Positions 6,567-14,409 of a stretch of 17,069 nt of DNA are shown here, one piece after another. Position 1 is the first letter of the stretch. The number at the start of each line of letters is the position of its first letter. This stretch comes from Holosporales bacterium (GTDB lineage: Bacteria; Pseudomonadota; Alphaproteobacteria; RUG11792), in the NCBI GenBank assembly GCA_031262205.1, contig JAISID010000001.1, positions 1 to 17,069 on the forward strand, in the 5' to 3' direction. Both the position numbers and the translations under genes were made by a program. A model generated the notes under the pieces. That model was not told the origin of the DNA. It was given only the letters and a program-made list of their open reading frames with translations, and made no database searches.

Positions 6567-8423
6567 TTAATTATCCAAAAAACTTCTAAGTTTTCTCGAC
6601 CTGCTTGGATGTTTTAATTTTCTTAAGGCTTTCGCTTCAATTTGCCTTATTCTTTCGCGAGTAACCGAGAATTGCTGGCCGACTTCTTCCAAGGTGTGAT
6701 CTGTGGAAAGCCCTATCCCAAATCTCATGCGAAGAACTTTTTCTTCGCGACTTGTTAATGTTGAAAGCACTTTGCTTGTCGCCGACTTTAAATTTGCTTG
6801 AATAGCGGCGTCGATAGGCAAAACCGTAGTCTTATCCTCTATAAAGTCTCCAAGGTGACTTTCGTCTTCGTCTCCAATCGGAGTTTCAAGACTAATCGGA
6901 TCTTTTGCAATTTTCATAACCGCGCGGACTTTATCGATAGGCATTGCCAATTTGGCTGACAATTCTTCATGAGTCGGCTCTCTTCCAAGCTCGCTTGTAA
7001 GTTGCTTAGACATACGAACAAGTTTATTGATTGTCTCGGTCATATGAACCGGTATCCTAATAGTTCGCGCTTGGTCGGCGATAGCTCTTGTGATTGCTTG
7101 TCTTATCCACCACGTCGCGTATGTGGAAAATTTGTATCCTCTCTTATACTCGAACTTATCGACGGCCTTCATTAACCCTATATTTCCTTCCTGGATTAAA
7201 TCTAGAAACTGTAAGCCTCTATTCATATATCTTTTCGCTATGGAAATAACAAGTCTTAAATTGGCCTCTATCATTTCTTTTTTCGCCTTCGCTTCGTTTC
7301 TTTCCGCTCTTTGAATGTTCGTTAAAAAATGCTTAAACAGCGAATACGGAATCGCTGCAACCTTTTCTATAGAAGAAGAAATTTGAACTAGATTCTCTAA
7401 GTACGAGAGATTCGCTTCGTAAAACTTCTTCCAATCGTTCGACGATTTTGAAGAGATTCCCTTAAGCCATTTTGAATCAAAGGTTTTATTAGCAAAACAA
7501 GATGCAAGTTCGGATTTTGGCATGCCAAATTTTTCAGCTTGAGAAGCTAATCTTCTTTCTATTTCCGGAATCTCGGAGCTTAAGCTCACATATTGTTCCT
7601 TTATATTGGATATTCTTTTTTCGTTTAAATTAATCTCAAAGAAATTATCGACTATCTCATTGCGTAGAATTTGATATTCTTCGCTCCGTTCAATCTTCTC
7701 TGGCTCAAACTTTAACGCTTTCTGTTTTTCAAATATTTTTGCAAACAATTCGGCGTGTTTATCAAACAACGCAAGTAGTTTTTGCTTAGCGTTTTCATCG
7801 TTTACGGCCAATTGGTGTTTATGATGTTCCGCCGACTCGGCTTCGTCGTCCGTATTTTGGAATTGCGTCTCTTCATCCGCATTAGACGAATCGGAAGCTA
7901 CTATATCCTTAAGCAAAACTATATCGTCTTTTATTCTGTCGCGAAAAGACGCTATAGCCTCCGCCGTTATACGATTTTCGCATAATGCGGAGTATAAATT
8001 AATCTTCGCAGCCTCCATTTTTTTAGCGATTGTAACTTCGCCTTCTCTCGACAATAAATTAACGTTTCCCATTTCCTTAAGGTACAGTTTAACTGGATCG
8101 TCGTTCTTGGATTCTTCCGAATGAACGTCTATGTCGTCCCTAACTTGTAAGGAATGGTCTTCAACAGAATCGTCTTTTGATTCCAATAAAATAGATTCTT
8201 CTTCAATGCTGATTATATTTACTTCATTGTCTGTGAAATACGACATAATAGCCGAAAGTTTATCCGAATCGTATTCGGAATCCGGCAAGGTTTCGTTAAT
8301 CTCTTCGTGCGTTAAATACCCCTTGCTCTTGCTAAGTTTCATCAAAGCGGAAACATTGGGATCGCTTGCTATAAATTGATCGTCAAATATTTGTTTATCG
8401 TATGACTCTTTTGTAATGCTCAT
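6567..8423 (-). CDS. rpoD: RNA polymerase primary sigma factor RpoD (sigma-70)
   Basis: This 618-residue protein is the housekeeping sigma factor. An acidic region 1.1 (about 1-85) is followed by region 1.2 (DPVKLYLKEMGNVNLLSREG, 109-128) and a long non-conserved insert (about 140-365) rich in charged residues, usual in proteobacterial RpoD. Region 2 reads MIEANLRLVISIAKRYMNRG (384-403), DLIQEGNIGLMKAVDKFEY (408-426) and the -10 recognition/melting helix YATWWIRQAITRAIADQART (435-454). Region 3 includes IRIPVHMTETINKL. Region 4 ends in the helix-turn-helix TLEEVGQQFSVTRERIRQIE (577-596). All key aromatic residues of 2.3 are present. AAGGAG is about 10 bases before the ATG. It follows dnaG after 28 bases in one operon. 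Confidence 0.98.
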   Translation of the reverse strand: MSITKESYDKQIFDDQFIASDPNVSALMKLSKSKGYLTHEEINETLPDSEYDSDKLSAIMSYFTDNEVNIISIEEESILLESKDDSVEDHSLQVRDDIDVHSEESKNDDPVKLYLKEMGNVNLLSREGEVTIAKKMEAAKINLYSALCENRITAEAIASFRDRIKDDIVLLKDIVASDSSNADEETQFQNTDDEAESAEHHKHQLAVNDENAKQKLLALFDKHAELFAKIFEKQKALKFEPEKIERSEEYQILRNEIVDNFFEINLNEKRISNIKEQYVSLSSEIPEIERRLASQAEKFGMPKSELASCFANKTFDSKWLKGISSKSSNDWKKFYEANLSYLENLVQISSSIEKVAAIPYSLFKHFLTNIQRAERNEAKAKKEMIEANLRLVISIAKRYMNRGLQFLDLIQEGNIGLMKAVDKFEYKRGYKFSTYATWWIRQAITRAIADQARTIRIPVHMTETINKLVRMSKQLTSELGREPTHEELSAKLAMPIDKVRAVMKIAKDPISLETPIGDEDESHLGDFIEDKTTVLPIDAAIQANLKSATSKVLSTLTSREEKVLRMRFGIGLSTDHTLEEVGQQFSVTRERIRQIEAKALRKLKHPSRSRKLRSFLDN

Positions 8424-8451
8424 GAAATTCTAACTCCTTCTTAAACCCTAG

Positions 8452-10179
8452 CTAAACGTGTTTTTTCGTTTTATCTATGGAGTCTATTTTTAACGCTTTC
8501 AACCTACGCCAGGTTGAAGAATTTAATTCCTCCCCGCAATCTTTCTTCGCCGATAAAATATCTTTAATCTGTTGTTTCTTAGAAAATCCTAGTTCAAAAA
8601 TGCTTTTCCAAAAATTCAAGACCGCAGAATCGTCCATGTCGTTTAAATTACAACTCCTAGAAGCGATTGAAGATATAAAGGCAATTTCTTTGTCGAGTCC
8701 GCATTTGGAGAAGTTAACTTGGTCGTAGACGCCTACGATATAATCCCTTATTTTTCTAAATTCATCTCTAGAAAACTCGACAGACGACAACTTTTCAGCC
8801 ACATTAACAACCACAGACGGACGCATTATTATTATATATAATAACGTCGCCTCGCGCAATAACGTTTTTCTCCGTTTGTCAACCGAGACGCTTAATCTCA
8901 CCGCGTTTCTTAACGCGGCGGAGTTATTATTTTTTGTTCGCAAAAGACGATATATTCTATCGTTTATCTCCGCTCTATATAATCTCTTAACATCGGAGTT
9001 TTGTATATTGTTGACGCAATCAACGACGCTCCCTTTCCATTCGGCTATTTTTTCCGGAGTTTTGCACTGTAAGGATTCTAATATGCTGCGGAAGCGCTCC
9101 CAAATAAAATCTATTAAATACGCTGAGTTAGCTATTAACTCCTCCATAGCCTCCTTTCCTTGGCTATTTAAAAAAGAATCGGGATCGTCGCCGTTCGGTA
9201 TTAAACAAAATTTCAGACTTTTCCCCGGCTGTATGTATTTCATGGCTAAAACGGCTGCTTTCACCATAGCGTTATACCCCGCTTCGTCCCCGTCTAGACA
9301 TATAATCGGTTCGTTTGAGTATCTCCAAATCTTTGCCAAGTGCTCCGCTGTTAGAGCCGTCCCCATCGATGCAACCGTCGTGTTAAAGCCGTGTTTATGC
9401 ATCATGACAACGTCCACATACCCCTCTACTACAATAAATTGATTGTCTTTAGAAACATTCTTAACGGCGATATTATATGCGTATAGAGTTTCTTTTTTTT
9501 GAAACAATTCGGTTTCCGGAGAGTTTAGATATTTTGGGACGACATCTTTTTTAACGGCTCTCCCGCCAAATGCGATCGGCCATCCTTTTTTGTTAAAGAC
9601 GGGGAATATTAGCCGCTCTTTAAAATAACAAATCGTTTTATTATCTCTTTGAAGAAAAAGTCCTGAAGACAAAATATCGGAGACTTCAAATCCAGATTTC
9701 TTGAGATAATCCATAAGCGGCTTCCCGTTAAACGGAGCGTATCCTATCGAAAACTTCTCTATCAGCTCCCGATTAATACCGCGACCGACGCAATATTGAA
9801 TTATATTGTCGTTAAGATTTTCCTTAAAAAACTCTAACGCTTTTTGAAGGATTTTCTGCTGATTTTCAAATTTATTTCCATATTCGGCTTTTTCAGGGAG
9901 TTTGACTCCGGCGATTCCCGCCAATAGTTCGACTGCCTGCATAAACTGCAATCCCCTCTTCTCCATTACGTAACTAAATACGTCTCCAGACGCTCCGCAT
10001 CCAAAGCAGTGATATGCTCCTTTTTCGTCGCTAACAAAAAACGATCCTGTTTTCTCATTGTGAAACGGGCAGTTGCCGACAAACTCCCTCCCCTTCTTCC
10101 GCAACGCTACGTCTTGCCCGACTATCCTGGACAATGGAACCTTCTCTCGGATTTGGTTTAATGCGTATTCTAATTTCAT
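8452..10179 (-). CDS. dnaG: DNA primase DnaG
   Basis: DnaG makes the RNA primers for replication with the DnaB helicase. The 575-residue protein has the CHC2 zinc-binding domain with C37, H40, C58 and C61 (NCPFHNEKTGSFFVS; YHCFGCGASGDVF). The RNA polymerase/TOPRIM core carries RLIFPVFNKKGWPIAFGGR (189-207), the catalytic glutamate in VVEGYVDVV (250-258), SMGTALT (271-277) and the acidic LDGDEAG (295-301), then GDDPDSFL (330-337). The C-terminal part (about 420-575) is diverged, as is usual for the helicase-binding domain. It stops with TAG 28 bases before rpoD, the dnaG-rpoD order of the macromolecular-synthesis operon; rpsU is not beside it. No clear Shine-Dalgarno sequence precedes the ATG. 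Confidence 0.97.
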   Translation of the reverse strand: MKLEYALNQIREKVPLSRIVGQDVALRKKGREFVGNCPFHNEKTGSFFVSDEKGAYHCFGCGASGDVFSYVMEKRGLQFMQAVELLAGIAGVKLPEKAEYGNKFENQQKILQKALEFFKENLNDNIIQYCVGRGINRELIEKFSIGYAPFNGKPLMDYLKKSGFEVSDILSSGLFLQRDNKTICYFKERLIFPVFNKKGWPIAFGGRAVKKDVVPKYLNSPETELFQKKETLYAYNIAVKNVSKDNQFIVVEGYVDVVMMHKHGFNTTVASMGTALTAEHLAKIWRYSNEPIICLDGDEAGYNAMVKAAVLAMKYIQPGKSLKFCLIPNGDDPDSFLNSQGKEAMEELIANSAYLIDFIWERFRSILESLQCKTPEKIAEWKGSVVDCVNNIQNSDVKRLYRAEINDRIYRLLRTKNNNSAALRNAVRLSVSVDKRRKTLLREATLLYIIIMRPSVVVNVAEKLSSVEFSRDEFRKIRDYIVGVYDQVNFSKCGLDKEIAFISSIASRSCNLNDMDDSAVLNFWKSIFELGFSKKQQIKDILSAKKDCGEELNSSTWRRLKALKIDSIDKTKKHV

Positions 10180-10239
10180 CTTGCGTCTAATTTGCTATTT
10201 TCCCCATATTTGCTAATATGCGGTTTTCAATGCCTTTTA

Positions 10240-10247
10240 ATTCTATC
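10240..10247 (-). promoter_or_regulatory. Candidate extended -10 for the dnaG-rpoD operon
   Basis: On the minus strand TGATAGAAT (extended -10, TG one base before TAGAAT) lies about 60 bases upstream of the dnaG ATG. No good -35 accompanies it, as is allowed for extended -10 promoters. It is the best candidate I see in this spacer. Confidence 0.3.
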
Positions 10248-10420
10248 ACAATTACCGCGACGATATTTTTGTCTTTGATTTGTTTGCGATAGACGACTAA
10301 TTTTGAACAAGGAGAACTAGATATTTAAGGATATCCCGTAAGCGCCGCCAGATAAATTATGCTGCAAAGTTTCTAAGGATTCCCATAAATTAAAGCAACC
10401 CTTGTAAACACGACTAATGC

Positions 10421-10445
10421 CCCTAAAATATTAGGGAATCATCCC
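10421..10445. repeat. Palindromic repeat copy (TTAGGGAATCATCCC) next to the dksA remnant
   Basis: CCCTAA and TTAGGG (10421-10426 and 10431-10436) form a perfect 6-bp stem with an AATA loop. The right arm continues as TTAGGGAATCATCCC, a 15-base sequence repeated exactly at 14089-14103 and loosely at several other places. It lies about 20 bases beyond the broken end of the dksA-like frame. Confidence 0.6.
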
Positions 10446-10466
10446 TTTTATAGCATCCTAAATATC

Positions 10467-10613
10467 TTACTTGCAGCTAGGCACATAAATTCCGTCGTCG
10501 ATTCTCGCGATTGCTTGCTCTATTTTTTTAATAAGTTTCCTCGCCCTATCCTTGGTTCTAAGTTCCAAAGATTGGTTTGCGACGCTGCATGCCAAATCTA
10601 ACCAGCGACGGTT
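10467..10613 (-). pseudogene. dksA: dksA remnant (coiled-coil part, zinc finger lost)
   Basis: A minus-strand frame too short to stand as a gene reads WLDLACSVANQSLELRTKDR and goes on ARKLIKKIEQAIARIDDGIY before ending VPSCK and TAA (10467-10469). DksA proteins have, at this place, a block like DRASxExDRSLELRTRDRERKLIxKIDxALxRIDDGxYGYCEETG (composed from memory of the family, not from a search). The match covers the end of the coiled coil. Everything after the first residues of the zinc finger is missing, and the N-terminal part upstream is unrecognisable. There is no ATG; the frame is preceded by an in-frame TAA near 10681. DksA tunes RNA polymerase in the stringent response with ppGpp, so loss here would matter unless another copy exists. 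Confidence 0.7.
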
Positions 10614-10759
10614 GCATTTCGGTTGTGTTTCTTGTGTACAACCGCTATTTATATAGAGTGTCGGGAGATTATTCCCATTTTAAATGATTCTTACTTCATT
10701 TCACAATAGCAGTTCATTTACAAGAACTCTAGGTTAAAGGCTGATCCAGAAATATACAG

Positions 10760-11596
10760 TCAAGCTGGCTTGTAAAACGTTACGGTAACGGGCATTCCTT
10801 GTTTCAATTCTAGAGAAGGCTCGTCGATTATTATTCGAATCCTATACATTTATCTTGTTCTAAGTTCCGTGGTTTCTAGATTCTTTGGAGTAAATTCTGC
10901 TTCCGATGAAATAAAGCCTACGCGCCCCTTAAACTTCTTGTTGGGAAGAGATTCTATATTTACGTTAACCTTATCGCCGTATTTTATTTTCGACAACGTC
11001 TGCTCGTCGGCAAAGGTTTTTATTTTAGTCTGCGAATGCGGCATTATTGCGAAAGCCGGAATCCCAGAACTTATCATTTCTCCAGGTTCTATGTTTCTGG
11101 TTAAAACTACCCCGTCTACGGGCGATTTCAACTCGGCGTCTTTTAAGTCTATGTTCATAAACTCATATACTGCGGTTAAAGAATTCATTTTCTCCAAAGC
11201 GATCTCATATTGCGTTTTAGATTCGTCGTACGCCTTTTCTGAAATCGTTTTCTTTTTAAACAACCCCGCGTCTCTTAAATAATTTTTTTCCGCGTTTTTA
11301 AAAGCGGCTCTCGCCTCTTCCATCTGAGCCTTTGCAAATCTTGCTTTTGTTTCAAATACGTCCTTGTCGAGAACGGCGATAACGTCGTCTTTCTTTACAT
11401 CGTCTCCTTCGTCGACTAAGATTTTCGAGACTCTGCCGGAAACTCTGAACGATAAGTTAACGTCCTGAATCTCAACATTTCCATTCAAAACTATTTCGCC
11501 GTTTTTATTGAAACAAACCTTATACAAAATAAACGATGAAACAGCCAATACAACGCATACTATAAACGCTAAGTTTTTCTTGTTTATTTTAAACAT
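10760..11596 (-). pseudogene. HlyD-family (YbhG/EmrA-like) membrane-fusion protein, interrupted by in-frame TAA
   Basis: These periplasmic adaptors join an inner-membrane transporter to an outer-membrane channel. From ATG 11594-11596 there is a membrane anchor (about 8-26) and a lipoyl-like half, FRVSGRVSKILVDEGDDVKK (50-69). A helical hairpin (about 80-150) leads to the second lipoyl half, LKSPVDGVVLTRNIEPGEMI (156-175), and a beta-barrel with GRVGFISSEAEFTPKNLETT (224-243). A TAA (10850-10852) stops it after 248 codons in ELRTR. The same frame then continues MYRIRIIIDEPSLELKQGMP and ends VTVTFYKPA, TGA at 10760-10762, which is exactly the conserved end of the family. One T-to-A change from TTA (Leu) would explain it. 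Reading from TTG 11620 is less likely, because the promoter at 11626-11654 would start transcription there. No transporter genes lie beside it. Confidence 0.85.
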
Positions 11597-11625
11597 AAAA
11601 ATTGAACCGTAACCAATCAAGCTAA

Positions 11626-11654
11626 AGTATAAACGACTTCCTAAATTCTGTCAC
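11626..11654 (-). promoter_or_regulatory. Sigma-70 promoter of the HlyD-like gene
   Basis: On the minus strand GTGACA (11649-11654) and TATACT (11626-11631) are separated by 17 bases, each one mismatch from consensus. The predicted start of transcription, near 11618-11620, leaves a ~23-base leader before ATG 11596 and rules out the TTG at 11620 as the usual start. Confidence 0.65.
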
Positions 11655-11665
11655 TAGGTATTTAG

Positions 11666-11742
11666 TGGCGCACCCGATCGGACTTGAACCAACGACCTTC
11701 TCCTTCGGAGGGAGACGCTCTATCCAACTGAGCTACGGGTAC
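11666..11742 (-). tRNA. tRNA-Arg (anticodon CCG)
   Basis: On the minus strand the cloverleaf is complete. The acceptor GTACCCG pairs with CGGGTGC (one G-T pair), and the D arm is GCTCAGTTGGATAGAGC. The anticodon stem TCTCC/GGAGA holds the loop CTCCGAA with anticodon CCG (reads CGG). The T loop is GGTTCAAGTCC, the discriminator base is G, and CCA is encoded at 11666-11668. Length is 77 bases with the CCA. It lies upstream of, and on the same strand as, the HlyD-like gene. Confidence 0.96.
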
Positions 11743-11752
11743 GCATAATACG

Positions 11753-11758
11753 ATTATA
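11753..11758 (-). promoter_or_regulatory. -10 box of tRNA-Arg
   Basis: A perfect TATAAT on the minus strand ends 10 bases before the tRNA 5' end, the right distance for a short tRNA leader. No clear -35 at 16-18 bases was found. Confidence 0.5.
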
Positions 11759-11804
11759 GCGGAAAATTTATTTAACTTGGTTAAATATACAACAACAAAC
11801 GTTG

Positions 11805-11833
11805 TTGAACCAAAACTCCAGATTTCGTACAAT
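11805..11833 (+). promoter_or_regulatory. Sigma-70 promoter of tRNA-Gly
   Basis: TTGAAC (11805-11810) and TACAAT (11828-11833) are separated by exactly 17 bases and end 15 bases before the tRNA. A short inverted repeat, AACAAC/GTTGTT (11791-11796 and 11801-11806), overlaps the -35 and might bind a regulator or be chance. The promoter may also serve the MreD-like frame just downstream. Confidence 0.7.
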
Positions 11834-11848
11834 GACGCTATGGATTAT

Positions 11849-11922
11849 GCGGGCGTAGTTCAATGGTAGAACTCAAGCTTCCCAAGCTTGCAGCGTGGGT
11901 CCGATTCCCATCGCCCGCTCCA
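11849..11922 (+). tRNA. tRNA-Gly (anticodon CCC)
   Basis: The acceptor GCGGGCG pairs with CGCCCGC, the D arm is GTTCAATGGTAGAAC, and the anticodon stem CAAGC/GCTTG holds the loop TTCCCAA with anticodon CCC (reads GGG). The T arm contains GGTCCGATTCC, and CCA is encoded at 11920-11922. Length is 74 bases including CCA, normal for tRNA-Gly. Confidence 0.96.
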
Positions 11923-11956
11923 TATTTTTGACAAGCATTTCGGGTTTTAAACAAAG

Positions 11957-12250
11957 ATGCTGAAAACTGAATACAAGAAATATATTCAAAATGCTGCAAT
12001 TTTAACAATATGCCTAATCTCAAGTTTTTTAAACTATTGCTTAACGCAAACGATATATCCATATTTCCCGTCGATAACCATTATTCCTTTGGTTTTAGCG
12101 ACAATATATCAATATAAATTTCCCATCTCTTTCATATTAATACTAGGAATAATAGACGATTTATTGTGCAATAGTCCGCTCGGTTTATCAACGTTAGTAT
12201 ATTGCGGCGTTCTTCTTATCTTGCATCGCATAATAAAACATTACAGTTAG
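11957..12250 (+). CDS. Short MreD-like membrane protein (possibly C-terminally truncated)
   Basis: This 97-residue, strongly hydrophobic protein has about four membrane segments (roughly 12-30, 38-50, 56-72, 78-92). LILGIIDDLLCNSPLGLSTL (61-80) fits the MreD signature of a GLxxDLLxGxPLG loop between helices, with a proline-bearing helix before it (IIPLVLATIYQYKFP). MreD is an inner-membrane partner of MreB/MreC in rod-shape peptidoglycan synthesis and usually has about 150-170 residues. This protein stops at TAG right after the diagnostic segment, and I see no MreD-like continuation in any frame before 12490. It starts 34 bases after tRNA-Gly and may be read from the tRNA promoter. It is likely a trimmed MreD or a short relative; no mreB or mreC is nearby. 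Confidence 0.55.
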   Translation: MLKTEYKKYIQNAAILTICLISSFLNYCLTQTIYPYFPSITIIPLVLATIYQYKFPISFILILGIIDDLLCNSPLGLSTLVYCGVLLILHRIIKHYS

Positions 12251-12490
12251 ATACGATAATCACTGCGTTTCAGCTTCAAAACTATAAGAAGAATCCGCTC
12301 GAAACCTGGAGCCAAACAATATTTCTAACGCAAAATCTTTAATACTAAAATTTACTTTCTCCGCTAATATAAAACTCGTGGTTTTAGGGTTTTATTCACA
12401 TTCAATTCGCAAATAATACTTTTTATTAACTCTTTATTAACCATTTTTACTTAACATAAATTTAACAAGTATTATTTTAATGGAGATTTT

Positions 12491-13984
12491 ATGTTAAAAG
12501 CCGAAAAAACCTTAATGCAAATTTCCGCGTGTTTATTTACGCTTAATTCTTTTGCAAATTGTTCGACAATAATAGCTGAAACAGCCGAAGGTTTTAGTAG
12601 GGAGGATATAACGTTGTCGGAAAGCCCCCAACCGGTAACTATTAAAATAGAGGACGACGGTCGTTTTAAAACAGGACGTGTTCGAGATTCTAAATCTCTA
12701 GGTTCCGGCCTTACTTTAACCCTTGGAAGCAATGAAAGAGCAACAGCGCAAGGAAGATTATTTCTTCACTTTGCAGACCCAGCCGTCGTTGTTCCTAAGA
12801 AATTGACGCCGCTTTATGAAACCTTTGCAGATTTTTCCGAAAAGATAGAAAAAAGCGATGATCCAGACATTATGGATATTGTTCTTTTGATAGATGCAAA
12901 CGGAAAATTTCAAACCCTTACGGTAATGAAATTTCTTGCGATAATCGAGAATATGTTAATGGAGAATGCAAACGAAAGACATCCCGATTCTAACGTAAAA
13001 TTATTTTCGTGCATCGATACGGCGGTAGGAGCGGGAAGCGGTTCAATCCCAACCGTAATTATATCTCTTGGCGAAAGAACGATAGAAGAATCGATTCCAA
13101 TTGTTTCGTCAATGACCTCGGAGAATATAATGCCCAAAACTAGATGCGGCTGTTTAGGAGGCGTTAGAAAAGCCGTTAAAGCAGGAATATCCGCTTATAC
13201 GGATAAGCCCTATGTAATCAGCGAAGATTCGCCTGATTGGGATTCGTTGACATACGACGGTTTCAAATTATCTAAGAGCAGCAGACAAATGAGAAGTCTC
13301 TTTGGTTCATATTCAGTAGGGGATTTACGAACCTGTTGCGAAGTAATCTCTCTAGGCCGCAGCGGTAATTTAATAGATTTGGTATCTGGAGCGCTTGTCG
13401 CAAGAGACAATGAAACAAAAGCCAGCATAAAAAGAATGGCTGTCGCCGAAGTTTTAGGAACCGCAACCGACATTGTCGCAATAACGGACGCTTTCGGAGT
13501 AGAAAGCAAAGTCTTAAAGCATACGAGCGACGCCGTAAATGCATTAGGCAAAATAAAAATAGTTTCAAACAACGCGCAAGAAAAAACAAAAGGCACTCTT
13601 ACAGAACTCAGAAGCAAATTATTAAACAGAACCGACATAGCAAGAGATTTGCTAATACTGGCAATAACGGCTGGCGCGTATAACGGAGAACTTTTTGTCC
13701 CAAACTTTAGCTATAAGATCGTTCAAGCGGAAAACGGCAAAAAGATCGTGAACATGGATTATCGTTTTATGCTGCCCAGCAGCTTATATCGAATGGAAGA
13801 TTCCGCTAAAATCGAGGCGTTTTCATCGCTTGTTGAAACGGGAATAAGCGATATTTTTAAACGTGAAGGAAGAAGCTCTACCATTACGACGTCCGCTATT
13901 CTTTTAGTTGAGTTCTTGGCTAATTGCAATAAGCGAGCGTTAGGGGAATTTCAAAGTCTCAAGCCTATTGAGGCGTTGCAATAG
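12491..13984 (+). CDS. Secreted patatin-fold protein lacking catalytic residues (putative pseudoenzyme)
   Basis: The 497-residue protein begins with a signal-like segment (ISACLFTLNSFANC, 11-24); GGAG lies about 5 bases before the ATG. From residue 128 on, its order of motifs follows patatin-like phospholipases. DIVLLIDANGKFQTLTVMKF (128-147) sits where DGGGxRG forms the oxyanion hole. DTAVGAGSGSIPTVIISLG (176-194) sits where GTSTG carries the serine. AGISAYTDKPYVIS (231-244) resembles IPAYD..xPYxF, and LVSGALVARDNETKASIKRM (297-316) resembles DGGLVANNP. VNMDYRFMLPSSLYRMEDSA (420-439) resembles the family's end. Thus GGG is ANG, the serine of GxSxG is replaced (GAGSG) and the DGG aspartate is serine, so lipase activity is unlikely. 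This is by-eye homology, not a search. The frame is intact and long, which argues for selection. Confidence 0.55.
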   Translation: MLKAEKTLMQISACLFTLNSFANCSTIIAETAEGFSREDITLSESPQPVTIKIEDDGRFKTGRVRDSKSLGSGLTLTLGSNERATAQGRLFLHFADPAVVVPKKLTPLYETFADFSEKIEKSDDPDIMDIVLLIDANGKFQTLTVMKFLAIIENMLMENANERHPDSNVKLFSCIDTAVGAGSGSIPTVIISLGERTIEESIPIVSSMTSENIMPKTRCGCLGGVRKAVKAGISAYTDKPYVISEDSPDWDSLTYDGFKLSKSSRQMRSLFGSYSVGDLRTCCEVISLGRSGNLIDLVSGALVARDNETKASIKRMAVAEVLGTATDIVAITDAFGVESKVLKHTSDAVNALGKIKIVSNNAQEKTKGTLTELRSKLLNRTDIARDLLILAITAGAYNGELFVPNFSYKIVQAENGKKIVNMDYRFMLPSSLYRMEDSAKIEAFSSLVETGISDIFKREGRSSTITTSAILLVEFLANCNKRALGEFQSLKPIEALQ

Positions 13985-14409
13985 ATTATATTTCAGGGAA
14001 TTATCCTCTAAATATACGGTAATTTATAATGGAATCATATAAAATACCGCAGCGGAATTTGAATGGTTTGCAACTACGTTTTAAAAAGTTAGGGAATCAT
14101 CCCCCGATATATAGCAGATAAGTAATAATTTATCTAAAGGTATATCTCTAGAGTTTATAAGTATGTTTAAAGAAATCCGTTTTTTTAAATCTTACTTATA
14201 AAAGAGCATTAGCGCGTTAGGGAATGATTCTCAAGCATATGAGGGGATAATTTCCTTGTAGCAATAACTCAAAAAAACTGCGCAAAGGAACTACCTAAAT
14301 GCATCTAGATAGGGGGAATCCCCTATCGCTTTTAGAAGTCTTGTCTATAACTAGCCGTTATAAGTCGTCGCTTAAGAGCGACGGGGATATTTATAAGTCG
14401 TTAGAGAAT
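13985..14409. repeat. Non-coding spacer packed with short palindromic repeats
   Basis: No gene is seen in these 425 bases. Repeat-like pieces are: AGGGAATTATCCTCT (about 13995-14010), TTAGGGAATCATCCC (14089-14103, exact copy of 10431-10445), GTTAGGGAATGATTCTC (14216-14232), AGGGGATAATTTCC (about 14242-14255), the perfect inverted repeat GATAGGGG/CCCCTATC (14308-14315 and 14320-14327), and the duplicate TATAAGTCGT (near 14359 and 14391). The spacer runs directly into the repeat that encodes the PhzF tail. Confidence 0.6.
14366..14383 (-). terminator. Possible terminator hairpin after the PhzF-like gene
   Basis: CGTCGCT (14366-14372) and AGCGACG (14377-14383) form a 7-bp stem with a TAAG loop, 27 bases beyond the PhzF-like stop codon on the minus strand. 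No run of T follows, so it may instead be a repeat-element hairpin or RNA 3'-end stabiliser. Confidence 0.3.

Noticed and set aside
8876..9442. 188-codon open frame on the plus strand
   Set aside because: It lies wholly antisense to dnaG, whose motifs are intact; the composition is what the reverse of a coding frame gives.
10850..10852. TAA reassigned to a sense codon genome-wide
   Set aside because: recG, the dehydratase fragment, RpoD and the DsbA-like gene all use TAA at expected protein ends, so a global code change is not supported.
11838..12062. 74-codon minus-strand frame containing GAGDGNRTHAASLGSLSST
   Set aside because: It runs antisense through the tRNA-Gly gene; such peptides are a common false annotation from tRNA reverse strands.
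13210..13638. 142- and 105-codon frames on the minus strand
   Set aside because: Antisense to the patatin-fold gene, with unnatural Leu/Arg/Cys-rich sequence and no ribosome binding sites.
13985..14409. CRISPR array in the repeat-rich spacer
   Set aside because: Repeats are short, palindromic, variable in sequence and irregularly spaced; there are no cas genes.
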